The position numbers and the translations under genes are program-made. Below the pieces are notes generated by a model, which was not told where the DNA came from, did no database searches, and worked only from the letters and a program-made list of their open reading frames with translations. This document shows, one piece after another, positions 8,984 to 17,308 of a DNA stretch of 64,000 nucleotides. Every line of letters begins with the position of its first letter. The stretch's first letter is position 1. The stretch is from Cerina litoralis. GTDB lineage: Bacteria; Bacteroidota; Bacteroidia; Flavobacteriales; Flavobacteriaceae. The stretch is from NCBI GenBank assembly GCA_022008415.1, contig JAIRBC010000023.1, positions 18,387 through 82,386 of the forward strand, written 5' to 3'.

Positions 8984-10204
8984 CTACGATACCTTAACCG
9001 CAATTCGGTGGCACGCATTGTTGAGATATCCCTTGGGGTTCCATCCGGGCAACACCATGGGCTGGCTTACTCCTTTGGAGTCGGTTGCCTTTGCCCATAC
9101 CTCATAGTAGCCCTTTTTGGGAAATGCGACCTCGGCTTTAAAGTGTTGCCAAGCCAATTTATTCACAGGTCTCTCTAGGTGACAAGAATCCCAGGTAGCC
9201 CCAAAATCTATGGAATAATGAACGTTGGCTACCTCTAGATCTCCGGCCCATGCATGTCCCCTTATTTCCATTTTTTTACCCGTGTTGATTACAGCTCCGG
9301 ATTTGGGATACGTAATCAATGATTTTACAGGCATGGATTCAATGATGCACATGTCCTTTTCGTCAACCTCGGTACCAGGTGCCACGGGCTCGCAGGGCAC
9401 CTTGTAGGACGTTCCGGTCATTTTGGCCCCATCGTGTACCTTATCGCGGATACTGATCCGCTTGAGCCATTTACCAGAAACCGAGGCGGGCCAGCCTCCT
9501 GCCACCAACCGCAATGGATAGCCATGAGCCAAGGGGATTTCTTCCCCGTTCATTTGAAAGGCGATCAACGTTTCATCCTGTAAGGCCTTGGACATCGGTG
9601 CTCCCCGGGAAATGGGTTCCTTGGTAGGGTCACCGCTCAAATGGGTGTCGGCCGCATGATAGCCAATATATACCGCGTTGTCTTTTATACCCGCATCCTC
9701 CAACACATCCCGTAATCTAACCCCGGTCCAGTTGGCACAATAAACCGCTCCTATGGTCCATTGGTTGCCTTTGGCCGGCGGATTAAATTCACTTCTCCCA
9801 TTACCTCCACATTCCAAGGTAAGCTGGTACGTGTAATGCTTAAACTTGGATTTTAGTTGGGCCAAGGAATACGTCTTTTCCTGTTTTACCGACTCCCCAT
9901 CAATGGTAAGGGTCCAAGCATCTACATCGATATCTACAGGCATCTTTCCGTTGTTACGTATAAACATACAGGAATTTGGGGTGACCTTGTCATCGAGCAG
10001 ATATGCCCTTGCTTCAATGTTCCAAGGTTTGTCGTTCAGAACCACCATATCCTTGTTTATATCGAACAGCTTAAAGGGATCGGGATCCTGCAATGCCAAG
10101 GGTGTAATTCCCAAAGGCATATTCGCCCCAAAGACGATATCGGCCCCAATAACCCCCGCCAAGGAGGACAGGGTGGCCTTTTTTACAAAATTTCTTCTTT
10201 CCAT
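8984..10204 (-). CDS. Periplasmic sulfite oxidase, molybdopterin subunit (SorA-like)
   Basis: A 406-residue molybdenum enzyme of the sulfite oxidase family, which oxidises sulfite (or a related substrate) to sulfate. The N-terminus MERRNFVKKATLSS carries a twin-arginine signal, consistent with export of the folded, cofactor-loaded protein. The Mo-coordinating cysteine is in LTLECGGNGRSEF (Cys132). Conserved cofactor-site segments include HGYPLRLVAGGWPASVSGKWLK split around residues 225-250. The C-terminal dimerisation domain (about 285-400) includes RGHAWAGDLEVANVHYSID. The cytochrome gene follows after 109 bp, and the methyltransferase gene ends 25 bp upstream. A methionine sulfoxide-type or other oxidoreductase role is less likely because of the cytochrome partner. 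Confidence 0.88.
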   Translation of the reverse strand: MERRNFVKKATLSSLAGVIGADIVFGANMPLGITPLALQDPDPFKLFDINKDMVVLNDKPWNIEARAYLLDDKVTPNSCMFIRNNGKMPVDIDVDAWTLTIDGESVKQEKTYSLAQLKSKFKHYTYQLTLECGGNGRSEFNPPAKGNQWTIGAVYCANWTGVRLRDVLEDAGIKDNAVYIGYHAADTHLSGDPTKEPISRGAPMSKALQDETLIAFQMNGEEIPLAHGYPLRLVAGGWPASVSGKWLKRISIRDKVHDGAKMTGTSYKVPCEPVAPGTEVDEKDMCIIESMPVKSLITYPKSGAVINTGKKMEIRGHAWAGDLEVANVHYSIDFGATWDSCHLERPVNKLAWQHFKAEVAFPKKGYYEVWAKATDSKGVSQPMVLPGWNPKGYLNNACHRIAVKVS

Positions 10205-10229
10205 ATTGATAAGTGTTAAATGAAAATAT

Positions 10230-10829
10230 CTATAATTTTTGCAAAACGAGAGTCGCCATACACCGAAGGTCGTTCACATGGGTCGTTTTTAATGGTTCCA
10301 AAAATTTTAGTTTATGCGCTTCCATGGCACCACGCAGTAATTCCTTGGTAAGTAAAAACCGATCAGATCCATCGGGCAAGCCATATCTTCCCCCTCCCCT
10401 AGCCACAATCTTATCCTGCAAACCCATATCGGAAGCCATACGAATAAAAATGCTGCCGTCGTTTTTCAATACCCTGACCAGTTCGGAAAACATTTTTCTG
10501 AAATGCTCGCCATTATTGGCAAAATGGAGCACGGCACTACAAATAACATGATCAAACTTATGATCTTCAAAAGGCAAAGCCTGCAGTTGCGCCTGTAAAA
10601 CTCGAGAATGTAACCGAGTGTACGATCGCTTTATTTGTCCGACAACAAACCCATCCCGATCTACCGCCCAAACATCATATCCGTTTCCATAAAACCAATG
10701 CAAATTTCTACCAGAGCCACAACCCGCGTCAAGGATAACCTCGTTTTTGGCATATCGACCTTTAACAATTTGGTCCAAAAGATAAATATCCATTCCCCCA
10801 AGCTGCTGACGCAGGTCCTGAAAATCCAT
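10230..10829 (-). CDS. Class I SAM-dependent methyltransferase
   Basis: A 199-residue methyltransferase with the Rossmann-type SAM-binding motif LDAGCGSGRNLHW (about residues 34-46), the acidic post-motif WAVDRDGF, and the later motif HVICSAVLHFANNGEHF typical of the UbiE/type-11 group. There is no signal or membrane segment, so it acts in the cytoplasm. The substrate is unknown. It ends 25 bp before the sulfite oxidase gene and begins 16 bp after the upstream membrane protein gene, all on the minus strand, so it is probably part of one transcript. Whether its role is related to sulfite metabolism cannot be judged from the sequence. Confidence 0.82.
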   Translation of the reverse strand: MDFQDLRQQLGGMDIYLLDQIVKGRYAKNEVILDAGCGSGRNLHWFYGNGYDVWAVDRDGFVVGQIKRSYTRLHSRVLQAQLQALPFEDHKFDHVICSAVLHFANNGEHFRKMFSELVRVLKNDGSIFIRMASDMGLQDKIVARGGGRYGLPDGSDRFLLTKELLRGAMEAHKLKFLEPLKTTHVNDLRCMATLVLQKL

Positions 10830-10845
10830 TTAATGATAAATGTTG

Positions 10846-11148
10846 TTAATTTTTATTGAGCGCCATGGCACTCTTCTTTCGGTCATTGCTCAGGACATAG
10901 GTGTAAAGCCACATAAGGGTGAAAGAAGGAATAATATCCAGTCCGGGGACCAACTCCTCTACAAAATTAATTACCCCGGCCACCTGACCGGCCTTGCCGT
11001 TGTACAGCCGTGTCATCAGCCAACCGGACAATGGGGCCCAGATAATATCGGCAAATTCCCCGATTCCGGGAATCATAAAGGAAACCATGCCCAAGGCGTC
11101 GAATATCAACCCCAGGATCAGGTTTCTGGTTCTTTTATTCTTAACCAT
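10846..11148 (-). CDS. Small membrane protein of unknown function
   Basis: A 100-residue protein with at least two hydrophobic spans (about residues 9-30 and 38-60) and possibly a third near 75-90, with charged ends (MVKNKRTRN at the start, SNDRKKSAMALNKN at the end). I chose the ATG at 11148 because the protein then starts with a basic stretch just before the first span; an upstream in-frame start would add 27 residues without family-like features. It is the first gene of the minus-strand run with the methyltransferase and sulfite oxidase. I do not recognise a family with confidence. Confidence 0.65.
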   Translation of the reverse strand: MVKNKRTRNLILGLIFDALGMVSFMIPGIGEFADIIWAPLSGWLMTRLYNGKAGQVAGVINFVEELVPGLDIIPSFTLMWLYTYVLSNDRKKSAMALNKN

Positions 11149-11336
11149 GATTAAATTTAGGTAATTCAACACAACGGACAAAATTTCAAACTTGAAAAAA
11201 TTTTGGTGTTGAATGTTATCAAGAACCAAGAGACAAGAACCAAGAACTAAGACAGGTTTTAGAACCGCTAATCATAATTTTGAGCAACTTGAACTTGAAT
11301 TTGGCATTTGAGCTTGACACTTAAGCTTGTGCTTGG

Positions 11337-11936
11337 CTACGAAAGATCGGAACTGATCAATTTTAAAAACTCGTTGCGGGTCTCTATTTTTTCGAACTGT
11401 CCCCGAAAGCCCGAAGTGGTGGTCAACGAGTTCTGTTTCTGTACACCCCGCATCATCATACACATATGGGAGGCTTCGATCACCACCCCCACTCCTTGGG
11501 GCTTCAAAGTGCTATTGATGCACTCCAAAATATCGTGCGTCAAGCGTTCCTGCACTTGCAAACGACGCGCAAACACATCCACGATCCGTGGAATCTTGCT
11601 TAGACCCACTATATATCCGTTGGGAATATAGGCAATATGTGCCTTCCCAAAAAAAGGCAACATGTGATGCTCACATAGTGAATAGATTTCAATATCCTTA
11701 ATGATGACCATATTGTCGTAGTTCTCCGCGAACATGGCCCCTTTTAATATTTCCACAGCATCCTGCTTATAGCCCTGGGTTAGGAACATCATTGCTTTTG
11801 CCGCCCTTTCAGGGGTTTTTTGCAATCCGTCCCGGTTTAAATTCTCGCCGATACCGTCAATAATCCCGGAATAGAATTCTTTTACGCCATTGGTTATTTC
11901 TATATTGTATTCCTCTAAATTATGATATGCCGACAT
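11337..11936 (-). CDS. folE: GTP cyclohydrolase I
   Basis: This enzyme converts GTP to 7,8-dihydroneopterin triphosphate, the first step towards tetrahydrofolate and other pterins. With the start at 11936 ([10 protein letters not shown]) it has 199 residues, close to the family norm; a longer frame begins upstream but adds an unrelated leader. Family motifs are clear: the zinc and active-site region [19 protein letters not shown], the [20 protein letters not shown] segment (in two parts), and the C-terminal [13 protein letters not shown] with the second metal-binding cysteine. It acts in the cytoplasm as a decamer. It lies apart from other pterin genes in this window. Confidence 0.95.
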   Translation of the reverse strand: MSAYHNLEEYNIEITNGVKEFYSGIIDGIGENLNRDGLQKTPERAAKAMMFLTQGYKQDAVEILKGAMFAENYDNMVIIKDIEIYSLCEHHMLPFFGKAHIAYIPNGYIVGLSKIPRIVDVFARRLQVQERLTHDILECINSTLKPQGVGVVIEASHMCMMMRGVQKQNSLTTTSGFRGQFEKIETRNEFLKLISSDLS

Positions 11937-12361
11937 AAAATTTGTTTTGCTATTATTCTCGGCTAAGTTAAGGTTTAATAGCTGGTTACAAAATAGAAAA
12001 TCACCGGAAAATCCACTGATTTCCAAACGGGGAGATATTTTGCATCTCGGTCCATTATTTTTCCATAACGCCCATTTTTTCCAATTTTGGCCCCCATGGA
12101 TCTGTAAATGGCTATAAAACCATAATTTTGCAGTGTTATGGGTATTGTTTACTTTCAGCCTCCGAAGTGTTTAGGTCATAGGTTTAGGGTTTGCGGTAAA
12201 TTGTTCTAGACAAAATTTTAATACCATCCAATCTTTACTATATATAATTGCACAAATGATTACCGACTTAAAACCTGTCTTGTCCATTACCCGGAAAACA
12301 CAGGTGTATCGCGTAAAGGCTTAAAAACCGAAGAATCAGAAACACCGAACAACGAGCAACC
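11937..12361. other. Gene-free spacer between folE and the LolD-like gene
   Basis: The 425-bp divergent spacer has no plausible gene on either strand. It holds one exact Bacteroidota -7 element on the plus strand (TAATTTTG at 12123-12130), which would give the downstream gene a leader of about 230 nt. The rest is AT-rich with no strong hairpin. Confidence 0.5.
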
Positions 12362-13024
12362 ATGATAAAGGCAAAAAATATACATAAATATTACGGCGAT
12401 CTCCACGTACTCAAAGGTGTGGACCTACACATAAAAAAAGGCGAAATTGTCTCGGTCGTCGGGGCTTCGGGAGCTGGGAAGACCACGTTGTTGCACATCC
12501 TTGGTACGTTGGATCAAATGTCTAATCCCAAGGACAGTCAATTGACGATCAACGGATCCGATGTTACCAAATTATCGGATAAGGCCTTGGCCAAGTTCAG
12601 GAATCAACATATTGGTTTTATTTTTCAGTTTCACCAATTATTGCCAGAATTTACGGCATTGGAAAACGTTTGTATCCCTGCCTTTATCAAAGGCGTACCA
12701 AGAACCGAAGCGGAAGTTAGGGCGAAGGAGCTGTTGGATTTTTTAGGGCTCGCACCGCGCTATGACCATAAGCCCAACGAACTTTCGGGCGGGGAGCAGC
12801 AAAGGGTCGCCGTAGCCAGGGCGTTGATAAACAATCCGTCGATAATCTTCGCCGATGAACCCAGCGGTAACCTGGATTCCGAAAGTGCGGACAATCTGCA
12901 CCAACTTTTTTTTAGCCTGCGGAAGGAATTTGGTCAGACTTTTGTCATTGTAACCCACAACGAAGAGCTCGCCAATATGGCAGACAGAAAACTGACCATG
13001 GTAGATGGACTTATAAAGCATTGA
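12362..13024 (+). CDS. ABC transporter ATP-binding protein, LolD-like
   Basis: A 220-residue ABC ATPase of the MacB/LolD type. Visible motifs are Walker [12 protein letters not shown] (about residues 37-47), the Q-loop in [18 protein letters not shown], the signature [15 protein letters not shown] (about 142-156), Walker [13 protein letters not shown] and the switch His in IVTHNEE. LolD works with LolC/LolE to release lipoproteins from the inner membrane, but no permease gene is adjacent here, as is common in flavobacteria where the ATPase stands alone. Lipoprotein release is the most likely role; other members of this group move peptides or drugs. Confidence 0.85.
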   Translation: MIKAKNIHKYYGDLHVLKGVDLHIKKGEIVSVVGASGAGKTTLLHILGTLDQMSNPKDSQLTINGSDVTKLSDKALAKFRNQHIGFIFQFHQLLPEFTALENVCIPAFIKGVPRTEAEVRAKELLDFLGLAPRYDHKPNELSGGEQQRVAVARALINNPSIIFADEPSGNLDSESADNLHQLFFSLRKEFGQTFVIVTHNEELANMADRKLTMVDGLIKH

Positions 13025-13088
13025 CCCTAGATTCATTGTCCACTATCTTTTTGCCTATTGTCCTTCTTCTTTTGTATTTCGTCTTATT

Positions 13089-15044
13089 TTACACCCCTTC
13101 CCACTCATTGTTTGATCGGTCCACATCGGGTAATTGGTGGTTGGCATCCAAAATTATACGATTTATGGTAGACGTAGTGTTCACGTGAAAGTGAGCCGTT
13201 TTCCCAAACTTCCAGACTTCTACCGGCACTTTAAACTCATGTGTTTTTCCATTGCTTTCTTCCACTCTGACCAGAATCGGCATGACCATTTGTTTGTTGT
13301 TATCTACCGTGATCGTGGCTCCAGCGGTTTTGCCCGATGCGTTGTAAACGACCGTGGTTACCGCTTGATCCAATTGCCAATTATGGTAAAACCAGCCTTG
13401 CCAAAACCACGATAGGTCTTCCCCCGAACCGTTTTCAATGCTTCGAAAAAAATCTTCCGGTCCGGGATGTTTGTAGGCCCAGTTATGAATGTATTGACGA
13501 AATGCATAATCAAACTTATCGTGTCCCAAAATCACGTCCCGCAACAATACCAATCCGAAGGCCGATTTAAAATAGGACAAGGGATGCACATATTTGTAGT
13601 CCATGCCATCCGGGGGCGTCATCAGGGTGGGGCCATTTTTACAATCTTCGATGACTTTGATTATTTCGTCGGCCGGGTTACCCCCTCCAGGAGCATATTC
13701 CCCGTCTCGTTTGGGCGCAAATTCTCCCTTGTTAAAATCGTTATGTGCATAAATATCGATAAACGTGTTAAACCCTTCATCCATAAAAGGGTAACGCCTT
13801 TCATCGGAACCGACGATCATAGGAAACCATGTATGACCGATCTCGTGGGATGCCAGCAGTAACATTTCATAAGCATCTACATCCCAGTGGTTAAAGGCCA
13901 GGCCGGGAAACTCCATTCCACCTACAGGGCCTGCAACACTGGTAGCTGTGGAATAGGGATAAACGAACCATCTGTTTGAAAAATCTTCCACGGAGGCCTT
14001 GAGCATCTCGGTAGATCGGCCCCAAGCCTTGTTGTCCTTGGTAGAGGCTTCTGGATAAACCGATTGTGCCAACGCCGATTTACCGTTCGGCAAATTTATT
14101 TTGGCGGCGTCCCAAAGATAGCCAGTAGACATGGCCCATGCCACATCCCGTGTATTTTCCATCCTAAAATGCCAAGTTACATTGGCGGTCTTGTTCTTTG
14201 TAACCGTTTTCTTCACCTCCCTGGCGCCTCTTATCACAACCGTCTTGTCTGATCCCCTGGCCTCCGCCAATCGCTTCAACGTATTGTCGTTCAGTACATC
14301 GCTTTCATTTACCAAAGTCCCGGAACCGACAACCACCTGATCGGCCGGCACAGTTATTTGGTAGTCAATAGTACCATAATCTAAATACATTTCCCCGCCA
14401 CCGATAAATGGCAAGGTGTTCCAACCGTGGAAATCATCGTATACACACATTCTGGGATACCAATATGAGAATTCGTAAATTTTTCCGTTTTCCGTATCCA
14501 TATATCCAGACCGGTCACCCCCGCCTTGAGCCTGTAAGGTGAATGAATATTCAATGGACAACTGCACCTTCCCCATAGGCTTTACAGGCTCGGACAACCG
14601 AATCTGCATTCGGGTACCATCGACGATATATGGGATGTCCCGCCATTTATTTTCTTTTAAAATGCGTACTTTGGCAATGGAATACCCTTTGGCGTCATCG
14701 GGACGCGTATCGGGATTTACTAATTGATTTCCCCTGGCCTGGGGTCGGGCCGTGTTTTGATCGAGCTGCAACCACAAGGCCTTAAGATCATCAGGGCTGC
14801 TATTGGTATAGGTTATAGCGACTTCGCCCGTTAAAAGATATGTGCCTACGTCGAAAGAGGCTTTTACGGTATAGTCGGCTTGGTTTTGCCAATATCCAGA
14901 AGCCGGCTTTCCACTTGCACTCCGGACATTATCTCCCTTATAATTATAAAAGTTATCGACAAAAATTTTGGTAGGGTCGTATTGTGATTTTGCAGTTGTC
15001 ACCAAAAAGAACGACCCCAGAATTAGGCAATGGTGTAGTTTCAT
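13089..15044 (-). CDS. Secreted M1 family metallopeptidase
   Basis: A 651-residue zinc aminopeptidase-like protein with a signal peptide (MKLHHCLILGSFFLVTTAKS). An N-terminal beta-rich domain (about 50-290) precedes the catalytic domain, which has the zinc motif HEIGHTWFP near residue 400 and the downstream zinc-binding Glu in MDEGFNTFID. The canonical GAMEN exopeptidase motif is replaced by VGGMEFPG. The C-terminal region is beta-rich (VWKFGKTAHFHVN) and ends without a sorting domain that I can identify. A clear paralogue lies at 29311-31257. It is likely periplasmic or extracellular and acts on peptides. The neighbour on the plus strand ends 64 bp away in convergent orientation. Confidence 0.92.
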   Translation of the reverse strand: MKLHHCLILGSFFLVTTAKSQYDPTKIFVDNFYNYKGDNVRSASGKPASGYWQNQADYTVKASFDVGTYLLTGEVAITYTNSSPDDLKALWLQLDQNTARPQARGNQLVNPDTRPDDAKGYSIAKVRILKENKWRDIPYIVDGTRMQIRLSEPVKPMGKVQLSIEYSFTLQAQGGGDRSGYMDTENGKIYEFSYWYPRMCVYDDFHGWNTLPFIGGGEMYLDYGTIDYQITVPADQVVVGSGTLVNESDVLNDNTLKRLAEARGSDKTVVIRGAREVKKTVTKNKTANVTWHFRMENTRDVAWAMSTGYLWDAAKINLPNGKSALAQSVYPEASTKDNKAWGRSTEMLKASVEDFSNRWFVYPYSTATSVAGPVGGMEFPGLAFNHWDVDAYEMLLLASHEIGHTWFPMIVGSDERRYPFMDEGFNTFIDIYAHNDFNKGEFAPKRDGEYAPGGGNPADEIIKVIEDCKNGPTLMTPPDGMDYKYVHPLSYFKSAFGLVLLRDVILGHDKFDYAFRQYIHNWAYKHPGPEDFFRSIENGSGEDLSWFWQGWFYHNWQLDQAVTTVVYNASGKTAGATITVDNNKQMVMPILVRVEESNGKTHEFKVPVEVWKFGKTAHFHVNTTSTINRIILDANHQLPDVDRSNNEWEGV

Positions 15045-15197
15045 TTTTATATTTTGAAAAAGATTATCGAAGTTAAGAATTCTTTGGGAAATAGAAGTGG
15101 GACATGGGATTTTAGAAACGAAATTTTGGATTTTGGATTTTGGGAAGTGATAAATTAAAGCTATAGGTTATTTTTAAACAAATCCTTAATTTGGACA

Positions 15198-15962
15198 ATG
15201 CAACAAAACGATCTGAAGGAATTTTTGGATGCCAAGGTAATCCAGTACAACCATCCCCGGTTTTTGGAAAGCGATCCTATACAGATTCCGCATCGGTTTA
15301 ACAAAAAAGGGGACATTGAGATCAGTGCTTTTTTAACGGCGACCATCGCGTGGGGCAACCGGAAAAGTATCATCAACAACGCCTCAAGGCTGATGGAGTT
15401 AATGGATAATTCCCCCTTCGATTTTGTGAAGAACCACAGGGGTCACGATTTGGAAAAACTGGAATCGTTCGTCCACCGTACTTTTAATGGGCAAGACCTG
15501 GGTTATTTCGTTAAAAGCTTACAAAACATTTATCGGAACCACGGTGGCTTGGAAAATGCTTTTTTACCCACTGGTAGAGCTGAGGACTTACAACCTGCTA
15601 TTTCGAGGTTTAAACGGGTTTTCTTTGAACTCCCCCACCCTCTCAGGACAACCAAGCATATTTCCGATCCTTTAAAGGGATCTGCCGCAAAGCGCATCAA
15701 TATGTTTTTGCGCTGGATGGTACGGGACAATACCTCCGGAGTAGATTTTGGCCTTTGGAACAACATTTCCCCGGCCCAGCTTTCCTGTCCACTAGACATA
15801 CATTCGGGAAACGTAGCGCGTAAATTAGGACTGCTAAATCGCAAACAAAACGATGCCAAGGCCTTGGCCGAACTAGATACCAACCTTAGAAAATTAGACC
15901 CCCAAGACCCTGTAAAATACGATTTTGCGCTGTTTGGATTGGGAGTTTTCGAGAAGTTCTGA
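15198..15962 (+). CDS. TIGR02757 family protein
   Basis: A 254-residue cytoplasmic protein of the TIGR02757 (DUF2400) family, conserved in Bacteroidota and other phyla but without an established function. Recognisable stretches include DPIQIPHRF near residue 30, ISAFLTATIAWGNRKSII (about 47-64), KRINMFLRWMVRDN, the ISPAQLSCPLDIHSGNVARKLGLL region in the second half (two adjoining parts), and KYDFALFGLGVFEK at the end. It has no signal peptide or membrane segment. It stands alone between the divergent M1 peptidase and the SGNH hydrolase. Confidence 0.88.
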   Translation: MQQNDLKEFLDAKVIQYNHPRFLESDPIQIPHRFNKKGDIEISAFLTATIAWGNRKSIINNASRLMELMDNSPFDFVKNHRGHDLEKLESFVHRTFNGQDLGYFVKSLQNIYRNHGGLENAFLPTGRAEDLQPAISRFKRVFFELPHPLRTTKHISDPLKGSAAKRINMFLRWMVRDNTSGVDFGLWNNISPAQLSCPLDIHSGNVARKLGLLNRKQNDAKALAELDTNLRKLDPQDPVKYDFALFGLGVFEKF

Positions 15963-16382
15963 TTCAGTCCAATCATCGCTGTCCCCAATCTAAAAAAGAA
16001 TACGATGTAATTTTGATCGACAAAGGACCAAATCCCAAAGGTTCATGACAAAAATTAAACAAAAAACGCAGTTTAATGGGTCCTTCCCTTATTTTCAAGG
16101 GGAGCCAGCCCGACGATCATTCCCGTACGAATGGCACGGGCGGACCGGCGGGGTGCCGTCCCGATAACTATCGGGTGAGGAAGGGTCTTTTCTGGAATTC
16201 TGGAATTTTACAAAGCCAAACAAGGCAAGCTAAAAGGATAAATTTACAATTTGCTAAAACGCTACTGACCACTAACGCCATATTCTTTTATCCAATTTTT
16301 CCAATCCTACTCCAGAATTATTTAAATTGCCCAACCTAACGGTAAGTCACTATTAAATCACTCTTTAAACAAAAATGAAAAA
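15963..16382. other. Gene-free spacer with REP-like hairpins
   Basis: This 420-bp spacer contains an open frame at 16076-16339 that shows no protein-like character. It is better explained by the GC-rich hairpin cluster at 16082-16185 and flanking AT-rich sequence. No promoter of the TAnnTTTG type was found directly ahead of the next gene. Confidence 0.5.
16082..16185. repeat. REP-like element with nested GC-rich hairpins
   Basis: Outer arms CCTTCC (16082-16087) and GGAAGG (16179-16184) enclose two small hairpins: CCCGT/ACGGG at 16122-16140, and CCCGAT-AACT-ATCGGG at 16160-16175. The base composition differs sharply from the flanks. Small CCCGAT-type hairpins of this kind are dispersed through many flavobacterial genomes, so this is probably one copy of an intergenic repeat family. 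Confidence 0.55.
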
Positions 16383-17069
16383 ATGAAAAATTTGAAAATT
16401 GCTTACCCTTTATTGTTTCTATTTCTTATGACACTAACCATTTCCGAAGCCCAAGATTGGCCGAACCTAAATCGCTTCCAAGAAGCCAATTCCCAAGTAA
16501 ATCCACCCACAAGAGGGGCAGACCGAGTGGTCTTTATGGGCAACTCCATTACCGAAGGATGGATAAATTTGCGGCCCGATTTCTTTAAGAACAATCCTTA
16601 CATCAACCGCGGAATCAGCGGGCAGACGACGCCTCAGATGCTGATCCGCTTTCGGCAAGATGTCATAGACCTAAAACCCAAAATAGTGGTCATCCTAGCT
16701 GGCACCAATGATATTGCCGGTAATACCGGGCCATCTACCTTAAAGATGATCGAGGACAATCTGGTCTCCATGGCACAACTGGCCCGAGCCAACGGTATTA
16801 AGGTGATACTTTCCTCCATTCTGCCAGCCTACGATTACCCTTGGAAACCCGGCTTGGAGCCAGCACCGAAAATTGTGGAAGTGAACACCTTTCTAAAGAA
16901 ATTTGCCAAGAAAAACAAAGGTGTTTATTATTTGGATTATTTTTCCGCGATGGCCGATAAACGCGATGGCCTTCCCAAAAAATATTCCAAAGACGGTGTA
17001 CATCCAACCGAAGAAGGCTACATGGTCATGGAACCCTTAGTGCAAAAGGCGATTGCCAAGGCGTTGTAA
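16383..17069 (+). CDS. Secreted SGNH/GDSL hydrolase
   Basis: A 228-residue esterase-like hydrolase with a signal peptide (about residues 1-23, ending ISEAQ). The SGNH blocks are present in order: block I VVFMGNSITEGW with catalytic Ser55, block II NRGISGQTT, block III LAGTNDI and block V DGVHPTEEGY with the Asp/His pair. This subgroup resembles the platelet-activating factor acetylhydrolase-like and rhamnogalacturonan acetylesterase-like enzymes, which often remove acyl groups from carbohydrates. The next gene on the same strand is a secreted barrel-like protein and a GH20-like enzyme lies 4 kb downstream, so a glycan substrate is a fair inference. Confidence 0.9.
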   Translation: MKNLKIAYPLLFLFLMTLTISEAQDWPNLNRFQEANSQVNPPTRGADRVVFMGNSITEGWINLRPDFFKNNPYINRGISGQTTPQMLIRFRQDVIDLKPKIVVILAGTNDIAGNTGPSTLKMIEDNLVSMAQLARANGIKVILSSILPAYDYPWKPGLEPAPKIVEVNTFLKKFAKKNKGVYYLDYFSAMADKRDGLPKKYSKDGVHPTEEGYMVMEPLVQKAIAKAL

Positions 17070-17308
17070 ATAAGGATTGGGCTTTGGGATAAAATTTGAT
17101 AGGTTGTTTTACAAAATATCAGCTCCATATTGTATTCAATTATTTAGACGTGGTCCTTACGTAAAATTCGTGGATCCGATGATGCGCTTTTCTATTGTAG
17201 GCCGTAAAAACAGGCAAGATATGTTCTGGAATATTAACTAATCCTATCGGATAGTTAGAGTTATTCCATAATTTGATATATATATTAACACATACCCTAA
17301 TTTCACAC

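Noticed and set aside
13467..13862. Frame of 131 codons on the plus strand inside the first M1 peptidase
   Set aside because: It is antisense to the catalytic domain and carries no independent protein feature.
16076..16339. Open frame of 87 codons in the spacer before the SGNH hydrolase
   Set aside because: The frame runs through a GC-rich hairpin cluster, the translation has no domain or signal, and the composition is unlike its neighbours. It is better read as repeat sequence.
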